This document shows, piece after piece, positions 1 through 10,060 of a stretch of 64,000 nt of DNA. How positions within the stretch are numbered: position 1 is the stretch's first letter; every line of letters starts with the position of its first letter. Location of the stretch: NCBI GenBank assembly GCA_036925085.1, contig JAUPFP010000009.1:4698233-4762232 (forward strand), given 5' to 3'. The position numbers and the translations under genes were made by a program. The notes under the pieces were generated by a model. The model worked only from the letters and a program-made list of their open reading frames with translations, was not told where the DNA came from and searched no databases. The DNA comes from Brachycybe producta (taxonomy: Eukaryota > Arthropoda > Diplopoda > Playtdesmida > Andrognathidae).

Positions 1-25
1 CTCTTCCCGATTTCTAAATGCCTGT
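1..25. mobile_element. Right end of a 9-bp-TSD MITE cut by the window edge
   Basis: The first 25 bases match the right terminus of the elements at 3616-3820 and 14177-14382 (CCCGATTTCTAA followed by TGCCTGT). Only the end lies in the window, so its duplication partner cannot be checked. Confidence 0.7.
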
Positions 26-469
26 CATGTACACCAAGTGTCAGAAGGAGGAAAAAAAACGTTAAGTGTCAGTTATGACACAGGAATCAAAATGATGTAT
101 GTTTTACACAGCAAGCCGACAATTAATATAAAATTATTAATTTTTATTAGACTTAAACAGTCTTGACAGATAAAAACTCTGCAAATTCAGAGACTTTTTT
201 TTTCTTAGGCCAAGATCCCACATGCAGAAAAAAAAAATAATACAAACCCCTAAAAATATTACTGTAAATAGAATTTGTCTTATTTAAATAAATTTTATTC
301 TAGTTTAGTCTATAGTTGGCAGAAAGTAAGCACAAAAAAAAAACTTAAATTGATATTACTTAAATCAATATTTTCTATTCTGCCAGGTGGAATTAGATTT
401 TATCAGCCAATAGGAAGGCGTATTTTAGACGCATCATTATTTTTTGTCTTAAAAGTGTGACAATCATAA
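26..469. other. AT-rich stretch, nothing recognised
   Basis: No coding signal, RNA gene or clear repeat is seen. The 61-codon reading frame at 275-460 has no recognisable features. Confidence 0.5.
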
Positions 470-1175
470 CTTATAAGGTGCGCTGTTATTTTATGACTGT
501 CACATTATTTTGTACACCAGTTAATGGCAGTCACATGACAATATTTGTCATAATATTTTGGACTTTGTTTTTGTGATTGTTACAAGGTTATAAGCTAGAT
601 GTGATAATTTACTGTCATATGACTTGTCTCTTATTTTATTCTTTCTGTAATAGAGACCTCGGAATAATATGACAGTCATATAATACGAGCGCACAAGCAG
701 GGACATTATAAGGTGTGTTATTATTTTATGACTGTCACATCATTTTGTACACCAGTCAATGACAGTCACATGACAATATTTGTCATAATCATATTTAGTA
801 ATTTGTTTTTTTTTGTGATTGTTATAACGGTTACGAGCTAGATGTGACAATTTACTGTTAAATATGACTTGTCTCATTTTTTTTCTGTAATGAGACCTCA
901 AGAATAGTATGACAGTCATATGCTACGAGCGCACAATCAGTGACATTATATGGTGTGCTATTATTTTATGACTGTCACATTATTTTGTACACCAGTCAAT
1001 GGTTATCATATGACAGTATTTGTCATAATCATATTAAGTAATTTTTTTTTGTGACTGTTATAACGGTTACGAGCTAGATGTGACAATTTACTGTTAAATA
1101 TGACTTGTCTCTTATTTTTTTTTTCTGTAATGAGACCTCAAGAATAGTATGACAGTTATATGACATTATAACGTA
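470..1175 (+). repeat. Tandem array of a ~240-bp unit, about three copies
   Basis: Three successive units begin near 474, 709 and 949. Each carries TTATTTTATGACTGTCACAT, then TTGTACACCAG, then TAGATGTGA and a GAGACCTC segment. Units differ mainly in T-run lengths and scattered substitutions, so the array is old. TGTCA and TGACA motifs recur within each unit, giving local hairpins. Confidence 0.85.
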
Positions 1176-1313
1176 TGATTGTCACAATTTTATGACTTTT
1201 TTATATTCTGTAATATGAGGCAATAAGAGTTCGAGAGAAAGACAATGGGGCAACAAATATGAATCTGCGCCACCCTTAAGTGTGTGTGTGGTGGTGGCTG
1301 GGGTTCTTCTTAC

Positions 1314-1575
1314 CAAAAAACAAGCACATTGCCACATTGATGGATGGTATCCAAGAGGCAGTTGCAGTTGTTGTGTCCATCGAAATGAGAATATCCTTAA
1401 GAAATATTCCAAAACACAATGTTGGCACCACAATAATTTGTCCAATCATGATGATTCCACCGAGAACAACCCATCCCCAGCCACCATCAGGAGGCACCAA
1501 CATGTAACCTTTTGGTGGCTGTGGTGGTTGTTGCTGCTGCTGCTGCTGAGTTTGCTTCTTCTTTTCAGACACCAT
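1314..1575 (-). CDS. SLC16 monocarboxylate transporter-like gene A, first coding exon only
   Basis: On the minus strand this encodes 87 residues beginning MVSEKKKQT, a seven-glutamine run (residues 10-16), then VPPDGGWGW (D30-W35). This is the TM1 signature [D/E]G[G/S][W/F][G/A]W of the SLC16/MCT family. A hydrophobic TM1 and the loop into TM2 (SWIPSINVAMCLFFG) follow. The exon ends in phase 1 at the donor GTAAGA (1313-1308), the same position and phase as in the two complete SLC16 genes downstream. The ATG at 1575 is the first in this frame; the frame stays open upstream only through non-ATG codons. The remaining exons must lie beyond the left edge, so intron 1 exceeds 1.3 kb. Members of the family carry lactate, pyruvate, ketone bodies or related monocarboxylates across the plasma membrane, but substrate cannot be told from this exon. 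Family call is firm; the exact start is less so. Confidence 0.88.
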
Positions 1576-2164
1576 TCTTTTAACATTAGCTGAGTAACAA
1601 CCAAACCAGCCAACCAAGCTCTCAATAAAGACTCTCTTCTTTCTCTTAACTCTCTCAAGCACACAATGTCAGCTAGTTTTTACTTGACGTGCTTGTTTTA
1701 TATTAAAATTTACAAGAATAAAAAAATCTTCATCTGGCAACCTTATCTTTTTTTTTTTTTTTGCTTCTTTTTCTTCTTCTGATTCTATATTTACCTATTG
1801 ATTTTTTGTTCTACATTGAATAGTCACCATACAGTCTATAAAATTACATTGACTCATAGAAAGACAGAGAGATAGAGAGAGAGAGAGAATCGATTTTGTT
1901 TCTATACTGGAGAATCACCATACATTACATTCACTCATAGAGAGAATGAATGAATGAATGAGAGAGAGAGAGATCTCTCTCTGTTGAGTCTATTCACAAT
2001 CATTAACTGAGCTCAATCAAGAGTTTAAACTTTGCTTTTTAAGCCTTTATTTATAATAAAGCCTGGTTAAAACACTGATGAAGTAATTTCTTAATATTTT
2101 CTTTACATTGATGTACCATCAAACTAACCTTGGAAGACAGTTTTTATTTTTTAAAATATTAATT
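1576..2164. other. Upstream flank of SLC16-A with GA-rich microsatellites
   Basis: This presumably contains the promoter and 5' UTR of the minus-strand gene. T-runs occur near 1748-1762 and GA/GAAT simple repeats at about 1863-1890 and 1940-1985. No TATA box or other regulatory motif could be assigned. Confidence 0.5.
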
Positions 2165-2217
2165 CTGAATTTATACAGCATGTCTCATCAAATGTATACC
2201 ACATTTTGGTTGTTAAT

Positions 2218-2433
2218 ACAGACAATTAGAAATCGGGACAAACAGAAAGTTGGCTCCGCCACTTTTTTTTTATGACGAACCCAACTTCTAATTTGTTGGT
2301 CATGTAGTCTGACGTCACATGCTCTCCGCCCCTTTTCAACGTCGAACCCACACCACAAACCAATTAGAAGTTACTGGTCGTCATAAAAAGGGGCGGAGTT
2401 GACTTCTGTTTGTCCCGATTTTTAATTGCCTGT
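2218..2433. mobile_element. Fold-back MITE, ACAGRCAATT ends, 9-bp TSD type
   Basis: The terminal inverted repeats start ACAGACAATTAGAAATCGGG and end with the complement (CCCGATTTTTAATTGCCTGT). The arms fold back over most of the element and contain GGCTCCGCC and GGGCGGAG blocks. The left 9-bp flank GTTGTTAAT (2209-2217) reappears at 2862-2870, beyond the hAT-like element that follows, so the right-hand duplication was split by a later insertion. Confidence 0.88.
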
Positions 2434-2442
2434 GGTGGTTAA

Positions 2443-2861
2443 CAGAGATGGGACGAATCCTAAATTTTTTCGAATCCGAATCTAAATCCTTAGATTTTGT
2501 CGAATATCTCGAATCTCTCGAATCCTTCATATAAGTATCCTATATTATTCATTAAGAAGATACAAATAAATGAAATAATATTAAATATTAAATTATTAAT
2601 AATATTAAAACAAGTGTGGCTGCACTCAGTGTCGCCAAAAGGTGATCCATTGGTGATCCGGGTACTGCCGAAATTGAAAATAATCGCCGGTTTTTTTGTT
2701 AATGAATGCTTTTATTGGACGTCAATGGAGTTAAAACTAATTTTACCAACGTTTTTAACAGTTTTTTCAGATCAGAATTCGAAAGACGGAAAAAGCGTAG
2801 ATTCGAGTATGCAAATCTCGAATGTTTTTCAAGATTCGAGGATTCGAATGTCCCATCCCTA
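2443..2861. mobile_element. Non-autonomous hAT-type element with 8-bp TSD
   Basis: Imperfect terminal inverted repeats begin CAGAGATGGGACGAATCC and end GGATTCGAATGTCCCATCCC. The 8-bp flanks are GTGGTTAA (2435-2442) and GTTGTTAA (2862-2869), one mismatch. Length (419 bp), TIR style and 8-bp duplication fit hAT. The inside is AT-rich with repeated TCGAAT words and no transposase frame; the 121-codon frame at 2497-2862 runs through it by chance. Confidence 0.85.
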
Positions 2862-2993
2862 GTTGTTAATAACTGACATGTTTAGTTTTTTTTTTAAATT
2901 GAATTTAATAATTTTGTAATTAAGAGTACATTTTACAATAAAGATTAGCTATAAAGGTATTACATGTTTTATGTTTGAGTGATGCACTACTAC

Positions 2994-3430
2994 TGTGACG
3001 AGGCTGGCCCTTTAGCACCATCCTTTTGGGGCGGTGCTGGCTGCGGACCAGCCCCTGGTTTAACCGGCCGCGACATTCTGATCGTTCAGGTACTTAATGG
3101 AGTACACAGTCTCTCGCGAACGGCCGTCTTAAAGGCCCACAAAAAGACCTGACTGATTTAGCCGGGGCCGAACGTGGCCCTCCTCACTTCTCGAGTTGGA
3201 ACACACTCAGTCTCGACTCGGAAATCTTACGTATAGTTGCATAACAGACGTCGAAGATACTAGTCCTCTTTAGCCCGGTCTGAAGGTGCCAACCTTCAGC
3301 GATTGTTGGGCCATCGAGCCAAACACAATTTTGGCCTGATCATTAGGCCAACATCTTTATATAAGCGCCAAAGATTGGCATGTTGTTGGTTCTGTGTTGG
3401 CTTGCTGCCTGGGATGTTTGGTGCTTTATT
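2994..3430. other. GC-rich core of the fold-back element with a TATA-like box
   Basis: This ~430-bp island is much richer in G+C than its surroundings. It starts TGTGACGAGGCTGG and contains TATATAAG at 3358-3365 followed by GCGCC. The TG start and TATA box recall a solo LTR, but no matching CA end with a target duplication was found, so it may simply be the element's own core. Confidence 0.4.
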
Positions 3431-3615
3431 GAAAAAAAAGCGTTGCTAATTTTTATGACTCGCTTCGCTCACTGTTAGAAAAAAAAGTAATCGAGTGGAC
3501 CAGGCGCAGATGCCAGATAATATTGCCGACCTAGGATTTTGCAGTCAGTATGTGCCTGCGTTAACTGATGTTTTCAGATCAGTTTCTTACCGATGTCAGC
3601 AAGGCATTGCTGACT

Positions 3616-3820
3616 ACAGGCAGTTAAAAATCGGGGGGAACTTCAGTTGGCTCCGCCCTTGTTATGACGAGCGGCAACTTCTAATTGGTTTGTTGTGTGG
3701 TTCGACGTTGAAAAGGGCGGAGCATGTGACGTCAGACTACATAACCAACCAATTAGAAGTTGCGTTCGTCATAACAAGGTCGGAGCCAACTGAAGTTCTC
3801 CCCGATTTCTAATTGGCTGT
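3616..3820. mobile_element. Fold-back MITE with perfect 9-bp TSD
   Basis: The element runs from ACAGGCAGTT to AATTGGCTGT. The flanks TTGCTGACT (3607-3615 and 3821-3829) are identical, giving a perfect 9-bp target-site duplication. The arms include ACTTCAGTTGGCTCCGCC and its complement, with GTGACGTCAGAC in the loop. A 9-bp duplication and long TIRs resemble Mutator-like elements. A 105-codon frame across it is incidental. Confidence 0.92.
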
Positions 3821-4299
3821 TTGCTGACTCAGTAATATGCCTTGATGAGACTCGACGACATTTTGAAAACTTGAGATAATGAATAATTTAAACATAAAAC
3901 ATGCAATGTTGTCTTAACGAATTTTTATTGTAAGAGTTTTACTCTTAATTATAAAATTATTAAAATTAATAATTTTAAGAAAATAAACATGGCAGTAATT
4001 ATTAGCAACAACCAAAGTGTGTATACATTTTTGGAACACTTTGTATATATCTAAAAAAACCATGAGAATGACTTTGTACTTTCTGTTTTAATGATGGTCA
4101 TATCTAGATTTGTTATCTTTTTTTATTTTATGCATGCTCGTGTTTGATTTTTTTTTTGGACAGATTTTAACCCCATACAGTCTACAAATAAAGAAAAATC
4201 ACATGAATAACAATCGAAAAAAAATTGCATCATTGTGCTGCAACCACCAACGAATGAGTGATTCCTTTCTTATAGGCTCAACTTCAAGAAGGAAATTTG

Positions 4300-4469
4300 A
4301 CAGGTATCTTCTCTCTCTGCCCAGCAGTAAAGTCAGCAGTTGTCAGACCAAATATCAACCAATTAGAAATTCAAAAGGGTGGGGCATGTGACATCAGACC
4401 AAGTAACTAACCAATTAGAAATTGATGACGCTTATAAAAGGGAGGGGCCAACAAAATTTTACTGCCTGT
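4300..4469. mobile_element. Diverged MITE of the 9-bp-TSD family
   Basis: It starts ACAGGTATC and ends TACTGCCTGT, with internal CCAATTAGAAAT words and GGGGCATGTGACATCAGACC as in relatives. Flanks GGAAATTTG and AGAAATTTT match at 7 of 9 positions, consistent with a decayed 9-bp duplication. Confidence 0.7.
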
Positions 4470-4479
4470 AGAAATTTTG

Positions 4480-5960
4480 CCACTTGAACTTGAACTTGAA
4501 CAAGGTTTCCAAAATAATAGAAAAAAGCCTTGTTTTATTTGAGTGCTCTTGAATGGAGTTTTTTTTAAATGATGGAACTCTGTGAAGAGAGTTCAAGTGT
4601 CAAGTTTTTTTCTGTTAAATTTCGTCCTTGAGGGAGTTTTTTTTTTTTTGGAAAAGAAGTATGGGAAGTTTTTAGTTAGAATTTCAGCAAATAAATTGCA
4701 CAAGAATATATGCAATGTGCTGAAGTGAATAATTACTGAGTGAAGTGCTTGAACAAGTGCTACAGTAGTTGAATGATTGATTGCAAGAGTGCTAATTGAA
4801 TAAGTGTTTTAATAGTGAGAAGAAAAAAAAGCACTTGAAAAGTTGCTAAATTACAGCTATGCGATAAAAATGTTAGCTTGAAATTTGTTAGAAACTAGAA
4901 TAGAAAGTGCTAAATGTGAGAAAAAAAATTTTAATAATGTAAATAAAGTACTTGAAAAAGTGCTAAGCTACAATAAAAAAGAGCTAAGCGGACTTTGTAA
5001 TCTCGAAAGTTTGTTAGAAACTAGAATAGAAAGTGCTAATTGAATAAGCTTTTTTTAAATAACGTGAATAAAGTACTTGAAAAAGTGCTAAGCTACAGTA
5101 AACAAGAGCTAAGGGGTCTTTGTAATCGCGAAACTTTGTTAGAAACTAGAATAGAAAGTGCTAAATGAGAAAAAAATATTTTAATAATACGAATAAAGTA
5201 CTTAAACACATTCCAATTAAATGTGTTTAGGTGAATTATACGGAATCCAGTTAAGGACATGAACCAAATAAAAATTGACTTTAATTATTAATATTTTAAA
5301 TTGAAATACTGAATCAATATTTCGTCAATAGTTTATATAATTATATTTAAGTATTAACTCAATATTTTCAGATTATTAACTGAATAAATTGAATTCGACA
5401 TATTGTTTGTTTGTCCTTCACAGGGCTCTGTAGAACACGTTTATTATTTAAATGCATTTAAATTATCAGGTGTGTACTAGGTATTTGGGGGCGTGTAATC
5501 TTGAAAGTTTTTTTTAGAAACTACTGTAGAATAGAAAGTGCTAATTAAATAAGCTTTTTTTTATTAATGTGAATAAGGCACTTGAAAAAGTGCTAAGCTA
5601 CATTAAAAAAAATAGCTAATGGACTCGTAAAAAGCTTGAAATTTTGTTAGAAACTAGAATTGAAAGTGATAATTCAGTGTGTGTTTTAATAATGATAATA
5701 AATCATTTGAAAAAAGTGTTTAGGGGGTCCTATTATATATACAGCGTATAACAGTTAAGGGAGCTTGTAAGATTGAAAGTTTGTTAAAAACTAGAATGGT
5801 AAATGAATGTGCTAACGTGTTAATATTTTTTTTTATAAATACAAGTTATTAGAAAAGTTTTTAAGTTTTAGGTGCAAATAGATCTACTAATAAAGTGCTA
5901 AACAAAATAAATGCTGTTTGTATAAGAGCTAAACTGGTCGCAGTTTGTTAGAAACTAGAA
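4480..5960 (+). repeat. Degenerate ~120-bp tandem repeat, interrupted by a MITE
   Basis: Recurrent words are AAAAGTGCTAAGCTACA, GAGCTAAG, TTTGTTAGAAACTAGAATAG and AAAGTGCTAA, spaced about 110-130 bp (for example near 4925, 5040, 5155, 5520 and 5640). The TACC-ended element at 5213-5484 interrupts the array. The word GTTAGAAACTAGAA is shared with the fold-back family that occupies the introns further right. Confidence 0.75.
5213..5484 (+). mobile_element. TACC-ended element, copy 1 (left end lost)
   Basis: It shares AAATGTGTTTAGGTGAATTA, ACGGAATCCAGTTAAGGACA, the palindrome ATTTAAATGCATTTAAAT and the end GTGTGTACTAGGTA with the copies at 10662, 15303, 15614, 16601, 16900 and 17282. The left terminus has decayed. 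Confidence 0.85.
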
Positions 5961-6339
5961 TATTAAATTGATCCTACGAAATTTATTGACATAGATTATG
6001 ACATATTTCAAAATATAACTATTACCGTATTACGACTGTTTTAATATTTATTAATTTTTTATGTGGAAATAATGATTGATAGAATGCTAAGCGAAACTAA
6101 ACTCGTTGTGTTTTTTTTAGTTTGGAAATGTGTTAGAAACTAGATTAGTAGGTGAGCTTTTTATAGCAGTTTGCAAAAAAAAAATGTAATTTTTAATTAT
6201 GTTGCACAACTGTTGAATGACAAACAAAATTAGTTTTCTTCAACGTATTTGGAAATGAAAGAAAATGCTAGAACTTTATTATCTGTAAAGAAAACAGTGA
6301 AGTAGCATCTGGAAAAAAAAAAACATGATCCGAGTATGC

Positions 6340-6660
6340 CCGGACTGGACTTGTAAAATGTTACCACTGCCATTGTAAGCCTACTCTCATAAAGGCGCCC
6401 TAACAAGAAAATGGGGGACTTCTGGGGTCAGATGAGCACTCCTGACTCATTTTAGAGCATTTAAATATTTTTCGACTTTTGGCCATTTTTTGAAAAAAAA
6501 AAAATACTTGGCTTTTGACCCATTTTTTCGAATTTTAAAAATTCTTGAATCGTTATACTTTTCCAAGCTTTTTGTGACTTCTGAGGCCAGTTGAGTGCTC
6601 CTGAGCATTTAAATATTTTTCGACTTTTGGCCGTTTTTTGAATGTGATTTGTATTACCAA
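6340..6660 (+). repeat. Two-copy ~165-bp tandem repeat
   Basis: The words GACTTCTG.GG, GAGCATTTAAATATTTTTCG and ACTTTTGGCC occur twice about 165 bp apart. No gene is seen here or in 5960-6340. Confidence 0.6.
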
Positions 6661-6920
6661 TTCCGAATCCCGGGATTGAAAATCTTTTGGATTTTCTGAA
6701 ACTACATGTATTTCATTTATTGCAATATTAATATTGTAAATGTATATGTATTTTTAAAATAACTAAAATAGTGAAATTCTAATTATTTATTTGTATGTTA
6801 TTCCATTAATTTGCATGGTCCTTTGTAAAGGAATAATAGCCAAAAAAGTAGGGCCTGCTGAAAGATACTGTGAAAAAGGACGTCAAATACAAATTCAAAA
6901 AGTGAAAACTGAAAGATGCT

Positions 6921-6990
6921 TCTGAGTTTTGAACCCACGACCTATGGTTCAGAAAGCAGTGCTCATAACACCACAGCTATACTGCCAACT
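6921..6990 (-). repeat. tRNA-like sequence in the left palindrome arm
   Basis: Read on the minus strand it contains TATAGCTGTGGTGTTATGAG, resembling an A box, and about 30 nt later GGTCGTGGGTTCAAAAC, resembling a B box. The cloverleaf is poor and no acceptor stem could be paired, so it looks like a tRNA-derived SINE head or pseudo-tRNA, not a working gene. Confidence 0.5.
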
Positions 6991-7378
6991 GCTATAGCAG
7001 AGCTAACAAATTATACTTAGGAATTGTTTAACACCTTGAATATTTCATAAAAAAAAATTAAAAAAAAAACAGCCAAAGTAGATGGAGCCACTGTCTCCAT
7101 TAAAAATTTTTTGCCAAAAAGCAAAAACTTTTTTGGAGGTATAGGATTTTTAACATACAACTTTTTAATTAATGTTTGAAATGTTTGAAGACAGGGGCAC
7201 TACAATCAACTATTACATAGAGTCCATGCAAAAGGTGTTAGGTTAGTGGGTTAGTGTTGGGTTAATGGGGTAGGTTAATGGGTTAGGTTCCATTCTTCTT
7301 TCTATCTATGGCTCTGCTTATTACTGTATTACCTAGAGTCCCTGTATAAAGAAGAGTTAGGTTCAGTGTAATGTTAGG

Positions 7379-7571
7379 ACAGGCATCTGTAGACAGTTTC
7401 AGAATTTTTTTGGCTCCACCCTTTTATGAGCATCAGGCCAAATATCAGCCAATTAGAAATAAAAAGGGCAGGGCATGTGACATCATAGCCAGTAACAAGC
7501 CAATTAGAAATTAATGACACTCATAAAAGAGCAGAGCCAAAGAAATTCTGAAGCTGTCCACAGATGCCTGT
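7379..7571. mobile_element. MITE of the ACAGGCA family in the palindrome loop
   Basis: Ends are ACAGGCATCTGT and ACAGATGCCTGT. The fold-back arms carry GGCTCCACCC and CCAATTAGAAAT. Its 9-bp flanks do not match, so the duplication has been lost or the ends are misjudged. Confidence 0.75.
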
Positions 7572-8074
7572 GTCCCAATCTTAGTTTTTTCAGACCTATG
7601 AATATCATATCATATCATATCTATGGATATAGACTACTATTTAAGTGGTAACAGTTTTTCATATATTTTTTTCGAATTTTACATTTTCCCAATTATATGG
7701 GCTTTTTAGACCCTCTTGAGGCCTTTTTAAATTGTTTCAGGTCTTAAGTCAAAGTTGGTAGAGAGAAGCATCTTACCTAACCTACCCAACACTAACCCAC
7801 TAACCCAACACTAACCTTACCTAACCCAACACTTTATACACGGACTCTATGTAATAGTTGATTGTAGCGCCCCTGTCTTCAAACATTTCAAACATTAATT
7901 TAAAAAGTTCTATGTTAAAAATCCTATACCTCCAAAAAAAAGTTTTTGCTTTTTGGCAAAATTTTTTTAATGGAGATGGTGGCTCCATCTACTTTGGCTG
8001 AATTTTTTTAATTTTTTTATGTGAAATATTCAAAGTGTTAAACAATTCCTAAGTATAATTTATAACCTCTGCCA

Positions 8075-8147
8075 TTGTAGTTGTTGTTATGGCTGTGGTG
8101 TTAAGAGCATTGCTTTCTGAGCTAGAGGTCTTGGGTTCAAACCTCAG
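8075..8147 (+). repeat. tRNA-like sequence in the right palindrome arm
   Basis: This is the inverted partner of the tRNA-like segment at 6921-6990: ATGGCTGTGGTGTTAAGAGC (A-box-like), then GGTCTTGGGTTCAAACCTC (B-box-like). Two copies in opposite orientation follow from the palindrome itself. Confidence 0.5.
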
Positions 8148-8626
8148 TGTTATCTTTTTGTTTTTATTGTATTTGAATTTTTTTTATAATCTTAGATATT
8201 ATATGGAAGCCTGTTTGAGACATTTTGCACAATTATAATTTACGTTTTTTTCCTCCCTCTAATGACGTCGTTTTTCGTGGTATCTTTCCGCAGACCCTAC
8301 TTTTTTGGGGCTATTCTTTTACAAAGGACCATGCAAATTAATGGAATAACTTACAAATAAATATAATTTCACTATTTTAGTTATTTAAAAAATACATATA
8401 CATTTACAATATTAATATTACAATAAATGAAATAGTTTCAGAAAAGAAACATGATAACTGACTTTTGCAGTGGAACTCGGCCACTGAAGTGTGGTCCATG
8501 TGTTAAGACAATAAGTGTTGCCTTGTTATTTGTTGTACCACTCTGTAATTTAATTAAAATAATTCAATTATTTTTGGCAAAATTACTTCGCCAAAAACTG
8601 TTAAAAACATTATTATATATATAATA

Positions 8627-8773
8627 TCCCAGGTCTGTGTATGTGTGTGTGTGTGTGGAGTAACAAAAACCATTGAAGCACGTCGGAATTTATATAAATT
8701 TGAATAAATGAACCGTTTTTTTTTCTCAAGGTCAACTATATGTTGAACTCTTCCTTTGGAAAGTGTAGAAGGG

Positions 8774-8804
<31 letters not shown>

Positions 8805-9005
8805 TGGGAGGGGGTGAGGGGAAAAGTTTGGAAAGTGTAGAAGGGGGAGAGAGAGAGGAAAGTGTAGAAGGGGGAGAGAGAGAAAAGTGGGAGGGGGTGA
8901 CTGAAATTGAAATGAAATTAGTAAAAAAAAAGGAAAAAACGACGCGCATGCGCACAATTGCCTGTGAATTTCGCTCCCGTCATTTATGACGGGTTACCCC
9001 ACTAG
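8627..9005 (+). mobile_element. Helitron-like non-autonomous element, copy 1
   Basis: It starts TCCCAGGTCTGTG after an AT-rich flank and ends CTAG followed by T. The 3' end has the hairpin CCCGTCATTTATGACGGG a few bases before CTAG, the textbook Helitron terminus (stem-loop then CTRR, no TSD). Inside are a TG repeat, GAAGCACGTCGGAATTTATA, a long GA-rich tract and GCGCATGCGCAC. No Rep/helicase frame is present. Frames of 73-133 codons across the GA tract are artefacts. Confidence 0.82.
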
Positions 9006-9008
9006 TTT

Positions 9009-10060
9009 CTTTATAAGGTGCAACATGATCGAGTGACACAACACAAACAAATTGGGTTTTGTTTCTAAGGTTGTCTTGAATAGACTGCACAGACAGTTGA
9101 CATAATGTTGAGTAGTACAGAGACAAAACAAAAATCATTTATTGTTTGCCGAGTTGAGTCGGGACATGGAATTGTTTGTGAAATTACAGACAAAACAAAA
9201 CACAAAACTCGCAGAAATGTTGTAGAATTGTCGTCAATTTGTCTCGAAACATTTCAGTTTCTGTTTTGTTTTGTGTTTTTCCAGCTCTTGATGTGGCACT
9301 TGCCTAAAGATGCTTTATTTTATGTTTCAGTTTTATGTTTCAGTTTTATGTTTCAGTTTTATTTCATAAGATGTCGGGACATGGAATTGTTTGTGAAATT
9401 GCAGACAAAACAAAAACAAAGACATAAAACTCGCAGACATATTCTAGAATTGTCACGAAACACTTCCAGTTTGTGTTTTGTCAGCTTATGTGGCTCCTGT
9501 CTTGAAGATGCGGAATTGAAGGACACGGAATTGTTTGTGAAATTGCAGACAAAACAAAACAGAAATGTTCCAGAATTGTCACCAATTTGTCAGGAAACAC
9601 TTGAGTTTCTGGTTTGTTTGTATTTTGTCAGCTTCATCTGGATCCAGCCTAAAAAAAAGATGCTTTTATTTTTTGTTTCAGTTTTGTTTCACAAGATGTC
9701 GAGACATGGAATTGTTTTTGAAATTGCAGACAAAACAAGACATAAAACTCGCGGAAATATTCTAGAATGTGTAGTGTTGTGTGTTTTGTCAGCTTCATCT
9801 GGATCCTGTCTAAAAAAGAAGTTTTTATTTTGTTTCACAAGATGTCAGGACATGGAATTGTTTGTGAAATTCCAGACAAAACAAAACAGAAATGTTCCAG
9901 AATTGTCACCAATTTGTCACGAAACACTTGAGTTTCTGGTTTATTTGTGTTATGTCAGCTTCATCTGGATCCAACCTAAAAAAAAAAAAAGATGCTTTTA
10001 TTTTTTATGTTTCAGTTTTATTTCACAAGATGTCACTACATGAACCAAAATAAAATACAA
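9009..10060 (+). repeat. Tandemly expanded module of a dispersed element
   Basis: Five units start with GACATGGAATTGTTTGTGAA (or a near match) at about 9163, 9376, 9521, 9701 and 9848, each followed by GCAGACAAAACAAAA and TTTGTCAGCTTCATCTGGAT. The 312-codon frame at 9105-10043 comes from this repetition: its protein is periodic and Phe/Lys/Cys-rich, with no domain. The left part (9045-9200) matches a single-copy version inside the HARS gene at 40340-40790. Confidence 0.85.

Larger units (their letters stand above)
2165..4060. mobile_element. Old fold-back element with three younger insertions
   Basis: The outer segments are diverged inverted repeats. The left arm (about 2165-2217, continuing 2862-2993) reads AAATGTATAC, TTGGTTGTT, TAATTAAGAGTA and ACATGTTTTATGTTT. 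The same words recur in reverse complement in the right arm (about 3885-4060). Between the arms is a GC-rich core. The left arm is interrupted by a MITE plus an hAT-like element (2218-2861), and the loop by another MITE (3616-3820). Confidence 0.75.
6692..8448. repeat. Large imperfect palindrome (~1.75 kb, arms ~600-680 bp)
   Basis: The left arm starts TTTTCTGAAACTA and the right arm ends TAGTTTCAGAAAA. Along the arms TTGCATGGTCCTTTGTAAAG, GATGGAGCCA, ATACTTAGGAATTGTTTAAC and TTAGTGGGTTAGTGTTGGGT all recur in reverse complement. The loop (about 7290-7765) contains a 9-bp-TSD-family MITE and an ATCAT microrepeat near 7607. Arms differ by indels, so the structure is not recent. It may be a long-TIR or fold-back transposon; no protein frame is present. 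Confidence 0.88.

Noticed and set aside
1280-1593. 75- and 103-codon plus-strand frames
   Set aside because: Antisense shadows of the SLC16-A exon; the minus strand carries the DGGWGW motif and the conserved donor.
2497-2862. 121-codon frame
   Set aside because: Lies wholly inside a non-autonomous hAT-type element and has no transposase similarity.
2994-3480. Solo LTR (TG start, TATA box)
   Set aside because: No CA end with a matching target duplication was found and the segment lies in the loop of a fold-back element; kept only as a GC-rich core.
3495-3812. 105-codon frame
   Set aside because: Reads through a fold-back MITE and its flank; both arms appear as palindromic peptide pieces.
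8554-8989. Overlapping frames of 73-133 codons on both strands
   Set aside because: They translate the GA/CT-rich tract and TG repeat of a Helitron-like element (Ser/Leu or Glu/Arg runs).
9105-10043. 312-codon open frame, the longest in the first 18 kb
   Set aside because: It is produced by five imperfect DNA repeats; the predicted protein is periodic, Phe/Cys/Lys-rich and has no domain, and codon use is that of the AT-rich repeat.
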